A model generated the notes under the pieces. It saw only the letters and a program-made list of their open reading frames with translations, made no database searches and was not told the DNA's origin. 11,846 bases of DNA from Lentimicrobiaceae bacterium (GTDB lineage: Bacteria; Bacteroidota; Bacteroidia; Bacteroidales; SKPS01): the NCBI GenBank assembly GCA_007119395.1, contig SKPS01000260.1, positions 1 to 11,846 on the forward strand, read 5' to 3'. How positions within the stretch are numbered: position 1 is the stretch's first letter; every line of letters begins with the position of its first letter. The translations under genes were made by a program, and so were the position numbers. Of this stretch, positions 5,657-11,846 are shown in pieces.

Positions 5657-6886
5657 CTACCACTGTATGAAGAAGGGGTTGTCGGGTCTTGGGTTGCTGT
5701 ACTTTGGATCTGTCAACAACTCGTTGTCGGTGAGGGAGAGCAGGAAGGCTTTGAGCTGTTGTAGCTGTACCGGATTGAGGTTCATTCCGTTGGAATAGGG
5801 AGGGAAAAGCTTGTGCATCAACGGATGGGCATACTCCGAGTATTTCAATCCACTGTTGTAAAACTGTATCACTTCGTCCAGGGTACGGAATCTTCCGTCA
5901 TGCATGTAAGGGCCGGTATGCTCAACATTGATCAGAGTCGGGGCCTTGAATGCACCACGGTCTCTGTCGTTTTTTGTTACCGAATAGCGATCACGCGGGT
6001 TGGCACAAACACCCACAAAGCAGGTATCTTTCGCATTGTTGTAAAAAAGGTGTGTGGTCATGAGCGGACTTCCGTCGCCACCATGGCAATGGAAGCAGTC
6101 GGCTCCCTCTTCGGTCATAAAGAGCATCCACCCCATCCGCTCTGCATCCGTAAAGTTGGCTTCTCCCCGCCACGCCTTGTGGGCTGTGGAGTTCGATGAC
6201 ACTATGGTTCTGATAAACTGCCCGATCGCTTTGGAAATCCTGTCATAGGTGATCTCCGGAGTACCAAACGCCTGTTCAAACATGGCAGGATAATCAGGAT
6301 CTGTTACGGTACTCAGCAATGCCACCGTACGGTCAGGATGCCCCACAATCTCGTGAGGGTCAACAATGGCAAGCCATACCACCGATTCAATGTTGTTCCA
6401 ATGGTACTCAGGCAGCGGCGGCACATCGTGTGCCGGACTTCCCAGCATGGTGTTGTCCTTGCTTACCACACCGTTCCACATATACCCCTGATGGTTCCAC
6501 ACCAGATTCACCAACGACAGCACCGTATGTGGTGTCTTATGACCCGTTAAACCCCACGGCCTGCCGTCAGGATCGTTGTATACCGGATGATCTACGCCCA
6601 GATCAAAGGCCCTCGACTGCCGGTGACATGTGGCACACGTCATCAACGAATCAGGGTGCGTACGACCCGATAACCGCCCATCATAAAAAAGATGACGCCC
6701 CAATTCAATCCCCTCAACCGTCATCGGATTGTCAGAAGGAATATTCAAGTTCGTCGGAAAACCAACCGGTATATCAAACACATAAGGGGTAGCATGCCAT
6801 ACCGGATCCGGGTCATCATCCTTGCAACCCACCGTAAACATCACAACCAGTGACATCAATACCACCAGAAAACCACTCTTTTTCAT
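5657..6886 (-). CDS. Di-heme cytochrome c peroxidase / MauG-MbnH-like surface lipoprotein (paralogue 2)
   Basis: This 409-residue paralogue of the di-heme protein at 129-1364 has heme sites CATCH (84-88) and CFHCH (264-268), the motif PYMHDGRF (326-333) and the same extra cysteine pair (289, 294). Its signal peptide ends at Cys21, followed by KDDDPDP, again like a surface-export signal. By hand count the two proteins agree at about 73% of positions in the first heme half but about 92% in the last 187 residues. ATG at 6886 is preferred over the one at 6919: it puts the lipid cysteine at 21 as in the paralogue, and a -7-like promoter element at 6931-6938 would leave almost no leader for the earlier start. 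The gene seems monocistronic, upstream of the receptor. It may act on the same MbnP-like partner or on another substrate; a simple peroxidase role is also possible. Confidence 0.92.
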   Translation of the reverse strand: MKKSGFLVVLMSLVVMFTVGCKDDDPDPVWHATPYVFDIPVGFPTNLNIPSDNPMTVEGIELGRHLFYDGRLSGRTHPDSLMTCATCHRQSRAFDLGVDHPVYNDPDGRPWGLTGHKTPHTVLSLVNLVWNHQGYMWNGVVSKDNTMLGSPAHDVPPLPEYHWNNIESVVWLAIVDPHEIVGHPDRTVALLSTVTDPDYPAMFEQAFGTPEITYDRISKAIGQFIRTIVSSNSTAHKAWRGEANFTDAERMGWMLFMTEEGADCFHCHGGDGSPLMTTHLFYNNAKDTCFVGVCANPRDRYSVTKNDRDRGAFKAPTLINVEHTGPYMHDGRFRTLDEVIQFYNSGLKYSEYAHPLMHKLFPPYSNGMNLNPVQLQQLKAFLLSLTDNELLTDPKYSNPRPDNPFFIQW

Positions 6887-6930
6887 ACCCTTAAAGATTG
6901 AGTTGTCGTTTTTATCCATATTTCAGATTA

Positions 6931-6938
6931 CAAATATA
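6931..6938 (-). promoter_or_regulatory. Candidate -7 promoter element of the second di-heme gene
   Basis: TATATTTG on the minus strand is a perfect TAnnTTTG match. It lies between the terminator of the response-regulator gene and ATG 6886, giving a leader of roughly 40 bases. No clear -33 TTTG is seen at the usual distance. Confidence 0.45.
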
Positions 6939-6970
6939 TATATTTATCGATCTGATGTAGGTGTATGATG

Positions 6971-7000
6971 AAAAAAAGTGTGCCGGGTTAAAAGCCGCAC
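6971..7000 (-). terminator. Rho-independent terminator after the two-component genes
   Basis: On the minus strand, GTGCGG (7000-6995) pairs with CCGGCAC (6986-6980) with one bulged base around a short loop. Two bases later comes a run of seven Ts (6977-6971). It starts 23 bases after the stop of the response-regulator gene and separates that unit from the second di-heme gene. Confidence 0.7.
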
Positions 7001-7023
7001 GAAAAAAAAATGCATTTCCTGGT

Positions 7024-7701
7024 TCAGATTTCGAAAAAATGGTTCTTGATGGCGTACTTCACCAGCTCTACGGTATTCTTGAGGTTGAGCTTGTTCATGA
7101 TATTGCTTTTGTGGGTCTCCACAGTGCGTATGCTCACAAAAGTGGCATCGGCAATCTCCTGGTTGCTCATCCCTTTCATGATCATCTGTAACACCTCTGT
7201 CTCTCTTTTCGACAGCAGTGATAAACCCTCCGCTTTGGCGCTTTTCGTCCCCTTTTGTTTTCCCGATTGTTCATTTTTCGCCATCTGCTCTCTGATGGTG
7301 TATCCCAGGTAGGTTTCACCGTCATTGACGGTATAGATGGCTTCCATCAGCTCCTTTTTGTCGGTGTTTTCTTTGCACAGATACCCATTGGCACCGGCCG
7401 TCAGGGCTTCATCCACGAAGGGTTGATCAATGTGCATTGAAAGGACCAGCACCTTAGGTTGATAATCAAGCTTCTGTAGTCTGTTCATCAGATCCAGTCC
7501 ACCCATCACCGGCATGGAGAGATCCAGGATGATTACATCTGGTCGGTACGATGGGATCATGCCCAATGCTTCCACGCCGTTGGAAGCCAGGCCAGCAATG
7601 GTGATCTCCTTCACATCGTGCAACATCGATGCGATCCCATCCCTGAAAATTCTGTGGTCATCAACGATCAATACCGATATGCTCTCTTGTGCGTTTTTCA
7701 T
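7024..7701 (-). CDS. NarL/FixJ-type response regulator (receiver + LuxR HTH)
   Basis: This 225-residue cytoplasmic DNA-binding regulator has a receiver domain (about 8-125) with the acid pocket Asp14-Asp15, the phosphorylation site Asp60 (VIILDLSMP), Ser88 and Lys110. After a Lys/Gln-rich linker (about 141-158) comes a LuxR-type helix-turn-helix (about 160-222) containing LSKRETEVLQ and SNQEIADATFVSIRTVETHKSNI. Its ATG overlaps the stop of the histidine kinase gene in an ATGA junction, so the two are translated together and form a cognate pair. A terminator follows directly. Targets are unknown; the copper-locus genes just downstream are candidates only by position. Confidence 0.95.
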   Translation of the reverse strand: MKNAQESISVLIVDDHRIFRDGIASMLHDVKEITIAGLASNGVEALGMIPSYRPDVIILDLSMPVMGGLDLMNRLQKLDYQPKVLVLSMHIDQPFVDEALTAGANGYLCKENTDKKELMEAIYTVNDGETYLGYTIREQMAKNEQSGKQKGTKSAKAEGLSLLSKRETEVLQMIMKGMSNQEIADATFVSIRTVETHKSNIMNKLNLKNTVELVKYAIKNHFFEI

Positions 7702-9386
7702 GTTTGTGGGGATGAATAGGGTATTTTTATAACGATGGTGGTTCCCTCCTGCGGGGTGGAAGTGAGGTCGAAGGTACCATTTAATATGGTAGCCCTGTCG
7801 CGCATATTGTCGAGACCGGTCCCTTTTTTATGGTCACGCGCTTCGGGGTTGAACCCTTTGCCATTGTCTTGTATCAGCAAGGTGATGCGGATTTGACCGG
7901 CCAAAAGTTGTATGTTGATTTCTGAGGCGTGGCTGTGTCTGATGGCATTGCTTACACCTTCCTGCACGATGCGGTAGAGGTGTGTTGAGATCTCTTTGTT
8001 GATGTTTCCATCCAGACCGTAATGCACAAAGTCGATCGTGATGCCTGTATGTTGGCTGGAGCTGTTGCAGTATTTTTCTATTGCTTCGAGCACCCCCAGC
8101 TCATGCAGTACAGCGGGTGACAGCCCCTCCGAGATCCGTTTTGCCTCTGTGATGGTTTGTTCGAGCAGGGCGATGGGCTCTGATGAAGCAACATCAGATT
8201 GCGGTGCCTCCCCCTGGATGCGTAGTTTCAATGCCAGCAACATTTGTCCCAGACCATCGTGCAGTTCGCGACTGAGGCGCTGGCGCTCCAGCTCTTGCCC
8301 GGTGATCTGAGCCGAGAGCCTCTGTTCACGCTCCTCTTTAAGCTGCGTTTGCGTTCTGGCCAAACGCTCAAGGTACCGCGCCTCGGTCTCAAGCTTCGAA
8401 CGCTTGTTGCGCATGTTCAGCACCACAAACAACATCGAAATGCTGATGGCAAGCACCACCCCTGTCATGGCCATGGTGGTGGCACGGTGACGGCTCATCA
8501 CACTCTCCAGTTCCACCACCGGCATCATCACCATGATACGCCAGCTCCGACTGCCAACAGTGAGCTCACTCCACGCACCATACACCCTGCAACCCGGCGG
8601 CGCCAACTCCAAGGTGCCACTACCCGTCATCTTCAACCTGCCAAATGAGCGAATCACAGGACGACGGTACCAATCTCCCGAACAATCACAACCCGCAACG
8701 CCACACAACCAACCATAATAGTCTTCATCACTGCTCAATAACCTCCCCTCCTCATCAAAGACCACAAAATGGGTTAGCTCATCCTCTTCCAAAGCTTGCA
8801 TTAAATGACGGTTGATCGATTCTATGGTGACCATCCAGCGCACAATCGCCACACGCTGACCATTCTCATATACCGGACACGACAAGGTGATCGCTTTCTG
8901 GTTTTTGTGGTTTACGAAGATATCGCTGTAATATACCGAGTCGGGAGGCACAACCGGGTTGGCCATCGTATTGCCAATGCACATCATGTGGTCGGGCTCA
9001 ATGGTGTCATTGCCAATTCTCTTGATAACCAGCGAAGTAGTATCCATTAAAATCAGCGCGTCAACTTCCGTACGGTGAATGCTGAAGAGATTCTCCATCA
9101 AACAGAAAGGGGCATCCGCTGTATCCTCTTCCCCTGATATCAAAACCCGTAGCCCGGGATCCCTGGCCAGCAAACGAAGGTTCTCTGAATACTTCCGGAA
9201 GAAGCTCTCTGCGCTCAGCCGCGCTGTGGCAGAGGTGCCTGCAAGCTGTTGCCTGTATTGTTCTGTGAGGTTTTGAGAAGATTCTCTGTAATACCGAATG
9301 CCAAATACGACCAAAAACACAAGGAGAAGCCCCTGCAATGTCAGAAGCCACCACCCGCTGAGCCTGCTACGCTTGTTCGTTCCCAT
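7698..9386 (-). CDS. Membrane sensor histidine kinase (HisKA_3 type) with Cys-rich extracytoplasmic domain
   Basis: This 562-residue kinase belongs to the NarX/DesK-like class that pairs with NarL-type regulators. It has two membrane helices (about 11-30 and 304-324) enclosing a sensor domain of about 270 residues that looks Cache-like. A coiled coil (about 329-364) leads to the HisKA_3 motif RELHDGLGQ with the phosphorylated His376. The ATPase domain has its N box at QEGVSNAIRHSH (Asn480), DNGKGF (507-512) and GTGLDNMRDRA. The sensor domain holds CGVAGCDC, a CX4CXC motif (Cys228, 233, 235), plus Cys95, 136, 170 and 266, which suggests metal or redox sensing. ATG 9386 is chosen because it opens the charged signal-anchor segment. 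An upstream GTG at 9434 would add 16 residues and fall inside the preceding terminator. Its 3' end overlaps the response-regulator gene by 4 bp. Confidence 0.93.
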   Translation of the reverse strand: MGTNKRSRLSGWWLLTLQGLLLVFLVVFGIRYYRESSQNLTEQYRQQLAGTSATARLSAESFFRKYSENLRLLARDPGLRVLISGEEDTADAPFCLMENLFSIHRTEVDALILMDTTSLVIKRIGNDTIEPDHMMCIGNTMANPVVPPDSVYYSDIFVNHKNQKAITLSCPVYENGQRVAIVRWMVTIESINRHLMQALEEDELTHFVVFDEEGRLLSSDEDYYGWLCGVAGCDCSGDWYRRPVIRSFGRLKMTGSGTLELAPPGCRVYGAWSELTVGSRSWRIMVMMPVVELESVMSRHRATTMAMTGVVLAISISMLFVVLNMRNKRSKLETEARYLERLARTQTQLKEEREQRLSAQITGQELERQRLSRELHDGLGQMLLALKLRIQGEAPQSDVASSEPIALLEQTITEAKRISEGLSPAVLHELGVLEAIEKYCNSSSQHTGITIDFVHYGLDGNINKEISTHLYRIVQEGVSNAIRHSHASEINIQLLAGQIRITLLIQDNGKGFNPEARDHKKGTGLDNMRDRATILNGTFDLTSTPQEGTTIVIKIPYSSPQT

Positions 9387-9422
9387 GCCTGCGAAGGTAC
9401 AACAAAAAAGTTCTGGAAACCG

Positions 9423-9454
9423 AAAAGCCGGCACTCCCTTGGAAGCGCCGGCTT
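9423..9454 (-). terminator. Rho-independent terminator after the outer-membrane protein gene
   Basis: AAGCCGGC (9454-9447 on the minus strand) pairs with GCCGGCTT (9432-9425). The stem continues inward through CTTCC and GGGAG with two G-T pairs, giving about 13 base pairs and a tetraloop. It ends in TTTT before CGG. A T7 run just before the stem can also pair AAGCC with an upstream GGCTT, a possible alternative fold. It lies 30 bases past the stop of the 9485-10126 gene. Confidence 0.7.
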
Positions 9455-9484
9455 AAAAAAAGCCTGTGCGTCACACTCAGCGAA

Positions 9485-10126
9485 CTAGATCTTATAACGC
9501 AATCCCATTGATGCGAAGTAGGGCTGTCCAACCGATACTTCAAAGTTGATACCCAGCCTCTCAACAGGGTACAGGTTGGTGCCAAACAGGATTACCTGCA
9601 TACCGGGCTTCAGTTTTGTGGCAAGATACCTCTTCCTGAAAACATCCTCCGGAGAAAAATCGGGGTCTTCAGATGAAGCCTTCAGGCTGTAACCATGGAA
9701 GCCAACACGCAAACCTGAATAGATGTCCATCCTGTCCTGGCTGGTGTAGTAGAACAAACTGCGGACAGCCAAATTGATCCGGTTGAAAGAGGCTTCAAAA
9801 TGAGAAATCTCGTTGTCAACAATCGGCTCCTTCACATTGGGATCACGGTACTCCAGCGTGACAGTACTGTACGCTACGGCCGCTCCAATACTGAACCGGT
9901 TGTTGAGCATCCTGTCATACGACACCTGCAAAACCGGCAAACCACTGGTGCTGAAACCCTCCTTTTCAGCATAATCAAAAGCACCAATCAAAGAATTGAT
10001 CAGGCTTAACCCTGAATTAACTCCAATTACGGATCCCCTTTGCTCTACATACTGTGCGTGGGAAACTTTGCTGCCTGAGAATACTGCGGCAACCAACAGA
10101 ACCATTGCAAAAATTTTCGTTTTCAT
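9485..10126 (-). CDS. Outer-membrane beta-barrel protein, family not resolved
   Basis: This 213-residue exported protein has a signal peptide (MKTK, hydrophobic core, SHA) with probable cleavage after Ala24. The mature part alternates polar and hydrophobic residues in strand-like runs, for example NRFSIGAAVAYSTVTLEY, INLAVRSLFYYT and MDIYSGLRVGFHGYSL. It ends in ASMGLRYKI, as small outer-membrane barrels of Bacteroidota do. Size and pattern suggest an eight-stranded barrel of the OmpA/OmpW-like porin-family class. No catalytic or binding motif is visible and the role is unknown. It stands alone between valS and the two-component genes, with a terminator after it. The leader has no Shine-Dalgarno site but a short AC dinucleotide run next to the ATG. 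Confidence 0.8.
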   Translation of the reverse strand: MKTKIFAMVLLVAAVFSGSKVSHAQYVEQRGSVIGVNSGLSLINSLIGAFDYAEKEGFSTSGLPVLQVSYDRMLNNRFSIGAAVAYSTVTLEYRDPNVKEPIVDNEISHFEASFNRINLAVRSLFYYTSQDRMDIYSGLRVGFHGYSLKASSEDPDFSPEDVFRKRYLATKLKPGMQVILFGTNLYPVERLGINFEVSVGQPYFASMGLRYKI

Positions 10127-10127
10127 C

Positions 10128-10139
10128 GTGTGTGTGTGT
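10128..10139. repeat. Short (GT)6 dinucleotide tract next to the start codon
   Basis: Six GT units (AC on the coding strand) lie one base upstream of the ATG at 10126, where a ribosome binding site would normally be. Length changes here could in principle alter translation, but six units is short for a slippage switch. The rest of the gap to valS (10140-10299) is AT-rich without a clear element. Confidence 0.5.
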
Positions 10140-10299
10140 TAAAATTTGAAATTGAATTGAACTACTCTCCGCCGAATATCAATTCATATGCCAGAGATCA
10201 TTCATCATCAAAAAAAAATCAAAATAAATTTCAAAACACACATTATCAGCTCATTAAAAATGAACTCCTTCTGTTTTGATGCGAAACAGTACTCCCGGG

Positions 10300-11846
10300 T
10301 CAATCTCCCAACAGCGCCAGCTGCTTCTCCAGGGCCGTAATTTTTGCCAGCGTATCTTGCTGCTTCTTCTGTTCATTTTGCACCACCTTCTCAGGAGCTC
10401 CCGCCATGAACTTCTCATTGGAGAGCTTGGCCTCCACCCCCTTCAGAAAGCCTTTGAGGTATTGCAGCTCCTTTTGAATGCGGGCTCTCTCTTCAAGTGT
10501 ATTGCCCTGCTCACTCACAGGGAAAGCACACTCCAGGGTTTTCACCATGGTGGCGATGGTGCCGTGAGGGATTTCACCGGTATGGAATAGGTTTTTCAGG
10601 TTGCCGATCTTGGTTAACACCGGTATAAATCGTGTTGGGAAATCACCTTTGATGTACATTTCCAACGGCTCTTTGTTGGGTATCGATTTCTCTTTTCTGT
10701 GGTTTCTGATGGCCATGATCACCTCTCTGGTGATGTCAAACTGTTGTCGGATCTTCTCATCATAGCCTGTTGAGGAGGGTGGTGAAGCAACCATCAGGTC
10801 ATCGCCGGGTGTGCGTTCAGCCAAATGGTGCCAAATCTCTTCGGAGATAAAGGGCATAAAAGGGTGGAGCAGCTTCATCAGGCTTTCAAAGTAGCCGATG
10901 GTGGCATCAAGGGTTGCTTTGTCGATGGGTTGTTGGTAAGGTGGTTTGATCATCTCCAGGTACCATGAGCAGAAGTCGTCCCAAATGAGTTTGTAGAGTG
11001 TGATCAACGCTTCCGACAGCCTGTATTTGGTGAACATTTCTTCCATCTGCTCAATGGTGGCATTGAGTTGTGCATTGAACCATGCAGTGGCAACAGCGGC
11101 ATGTTCCGGCTGCTCTGACCTGTCGTCGCAGGGCCACCCTTTTACCAGCCTGAGGGCATTCCAAATCTTGTTGCAGAAGTTGCGCCCCTGCTCACACAAC
11201 GCTTCGTCGAAGGGGAGATCGTTGCCGGCAGGTGATGTAAACAGCATGCCGGCCCTGACACCATCGGCACCATATCTCTCCATCAACGTGATGGGATCGG
11301 GTGAGTTGCCAAGTTGCTTAGACATCTTCCTTCCCAGCTTGTCACGCACAATACCGGTGAGGTACACATTTTTAAAAGGGATCTCTTCCCTGTAAAGATG
11401 CCCTGCCATAATCATCCGCGCCACCCAGAAAAAGAGGATCTCGGGTGCGGTCACCAGGTCGTTCGTGGGATAGTAATAGTTGATCTCCCTGTTATCAGGA
11501 TTTCTGATTCCATCGAAAACGGCGATGGGCCACAACCAGGAAGAGAACCACGTGTCAAGCACATCAGGATCCTGTTTCAGGTCTTCAGGTATGACGGTGA
11601 GATTGTATGTTGCTTTCACTTTTTCAACCCCCTCTTCCACGGTATGGGCTGCCACCATCCGTCCGTCAGACAGGTAATAAACCGGGATCCGGTGGCCCCA
11701 CCACAGCTGCCGGGAAATACACCAGTCGCGGATGTTCTCCATCCAGTGACGGTAAATGTTTTTGAACTTCTCGGGATGAAACTTCACATGGTCTTCCATT
11801 ACCGAGACCAGTGCCGGCTTCGACACTTCGCCCATCCTGAAGAACC
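10300..11846 (-). CDS. valS: Valyl-tRNA synthetase, C-terminal part (5' end outside window)
   Basis: The frame runs off the right edge (about 514 residues present of the usual 870-880), so the N-terminal part with the HIGH motif is missing. It is a class I aminoacyl-tRNA synthetase that charges tRNA-Val in the cytoplasm. Visible landmarks are HWMENIRDWCISRQLWWGHRIPVYY, cited here as its two ends HWMENIRDW and WWGHRIPVY, then DVLDTWFSSWLWP, and the catalytic loop GRKMSKQLGNSPDP near 11314-11328, the KMSKS motif in its KMSKQ form. An anticodon-binding helical domain (LRLVKGW onward) follows, and the C-terminal coiled-coil arm contains ELQYLKGFLKGVEAKLSNEKF. The frame is intact to its TGA. The first ATG in view (11835) is internal, because coding continues upstream of it. 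The gene is unrelated to the copper locus. Confidence 0.97.
   Translation of the reverse strand, partial: FFRMGEVSKPALVSVMEDHVKFHPEKFKNIYRHWMENIRDWCISRQLWWGHRIPVYYLSDGRMVAAHTVEEGVEKVKATYNLTVIPEDLKQDPDVLDTWFSSWLWPIAVFDGIRNPDNREINYYYPTNDLVTAPEILFFWVARMIMAGHLYREEIPFKNVYLTGIVRDKLGRKMSKQLGNSPDPITLMERYGADGVRAGMLFTSPAGNDLPFDEALCEQGRNFCNKIWNALRLVKGWPCDDRSEQPEHAAVATAWFNAQLNATIEQMEEMFTKYRLSEALITLYKLIWDDFCSWYLEMIKPPYQQPIDKATLDATIGYFESLMKLLHPFMPFISEEIWHHLAERTPGDDLMVASPPSSTGYDEKIRQQFDITREVIMAIRNHRKEKSIPNKEPLEMYIKGDFPTRFIPVLTKIGNLKNLFHTGEIPHGTIATMVKTLECAFPVSEQGNTLEERARIQKELQYLKGFLKGVEAKLSNEKFMAGAPEKVVQNEQKKQQDTLAKITALEKQLALLGD

Noticed and set aside
6319..6792. 157-residue plus-strand open frame opposite the second di-heme gene
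   Set aside because: It is the complement of a well-supported coding region with heme motifs on the minus strand. The product is rich in Pro, Gln, Ser and His with no recognisable domain.
8244..8648. 134-residue plus-strand open frame with a His-rich stretch opposite the histidine kinase gene
   Set aside because: The His-rich run (HHRHHHHD) looked like a metal-binding protein next to a copper locus, but it is the antisense of minus-strand codons of the kinase and has no ribosome site or homologous feature.
10271..10289. Possible terminator after valS (CTGTTT pairing with AAACAG)
   Set aside because: The stem has only six pairs, mostly A-T, and the nearest T-run on the minus strand begins about eight bases later. 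This is too weak to call.

Overview
The window looks like a chromosomal segment from a Bacteroidota member, probably of the order Bacteroidales. The grounds are four lipoproteins with acidic residues just after the lipid cysteine (the Bacteroidota surface-export signal), a TonB-dependent receptor with an N-terminal carboxypeptidase-regulatory-like domain, TAnnTTTG-type -7 promoter elements, and a Bacteroidota-style valyl-tRNA synthetase. Apart from a 45-residue gene tail at the left edge, every gene is on the minus strand, so transcription runs from right to left.

Layout. At 2-139 (+) is the C-terminus of a membrane protein, which overlaps the end of the first minus-strand gene by 11 bp. The core, 129-6886 (-), is a probable copper locus. 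In transcription order it holds a di-heme peroxidase/MauG-like lipoprotein (5657-6886), a 230-bp gap with an octamer tandem array split by a hairpin, a TonB-dependent receptor (3027-5426), a small surface lipoprotein (2632-3012), a 392-bp non-coding gap with a structured inverted-repeat element and a paired direct repeat, an MbnP-like lipoprotein (1409-2239), and a second di-heme lipoprotein (129-1364). At 7024-9386 is a two-component system: a LuxR-type regulator and a histidine kinase overlapping by 4 bp. At 9485-10126 is an outer-membrane beta-barrel protein. From 10300 to the right edge is the C-terminal part of valS.

How the genes may work together. The receptor carries a CxxxM motif (CPNRM, residues 194-198) in its plug and an HxM motif (HTM, 376-378) in its barrel. 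Both are the copper-ligand motifs known from the OprC/NosA copper receptors. The MbnP-like gene followed by a di-heme enzyme gene repeats the mbnP-mbnH order, in which MbnH oxidises a tryptophan of MbnP to kynurenine and MbnP binds copper. No methanobactin precursor or biosynthesis gene was seen. The inferred picture is a surface copper-capture and uptake system with four lipoproteins displayed on the outside of the outer membrane. The neighbouring two-component system has a Cys-rich extracytoplasmic sensor domain and may control the locus, but only proximity supports that. Nothing here was checked against a database.
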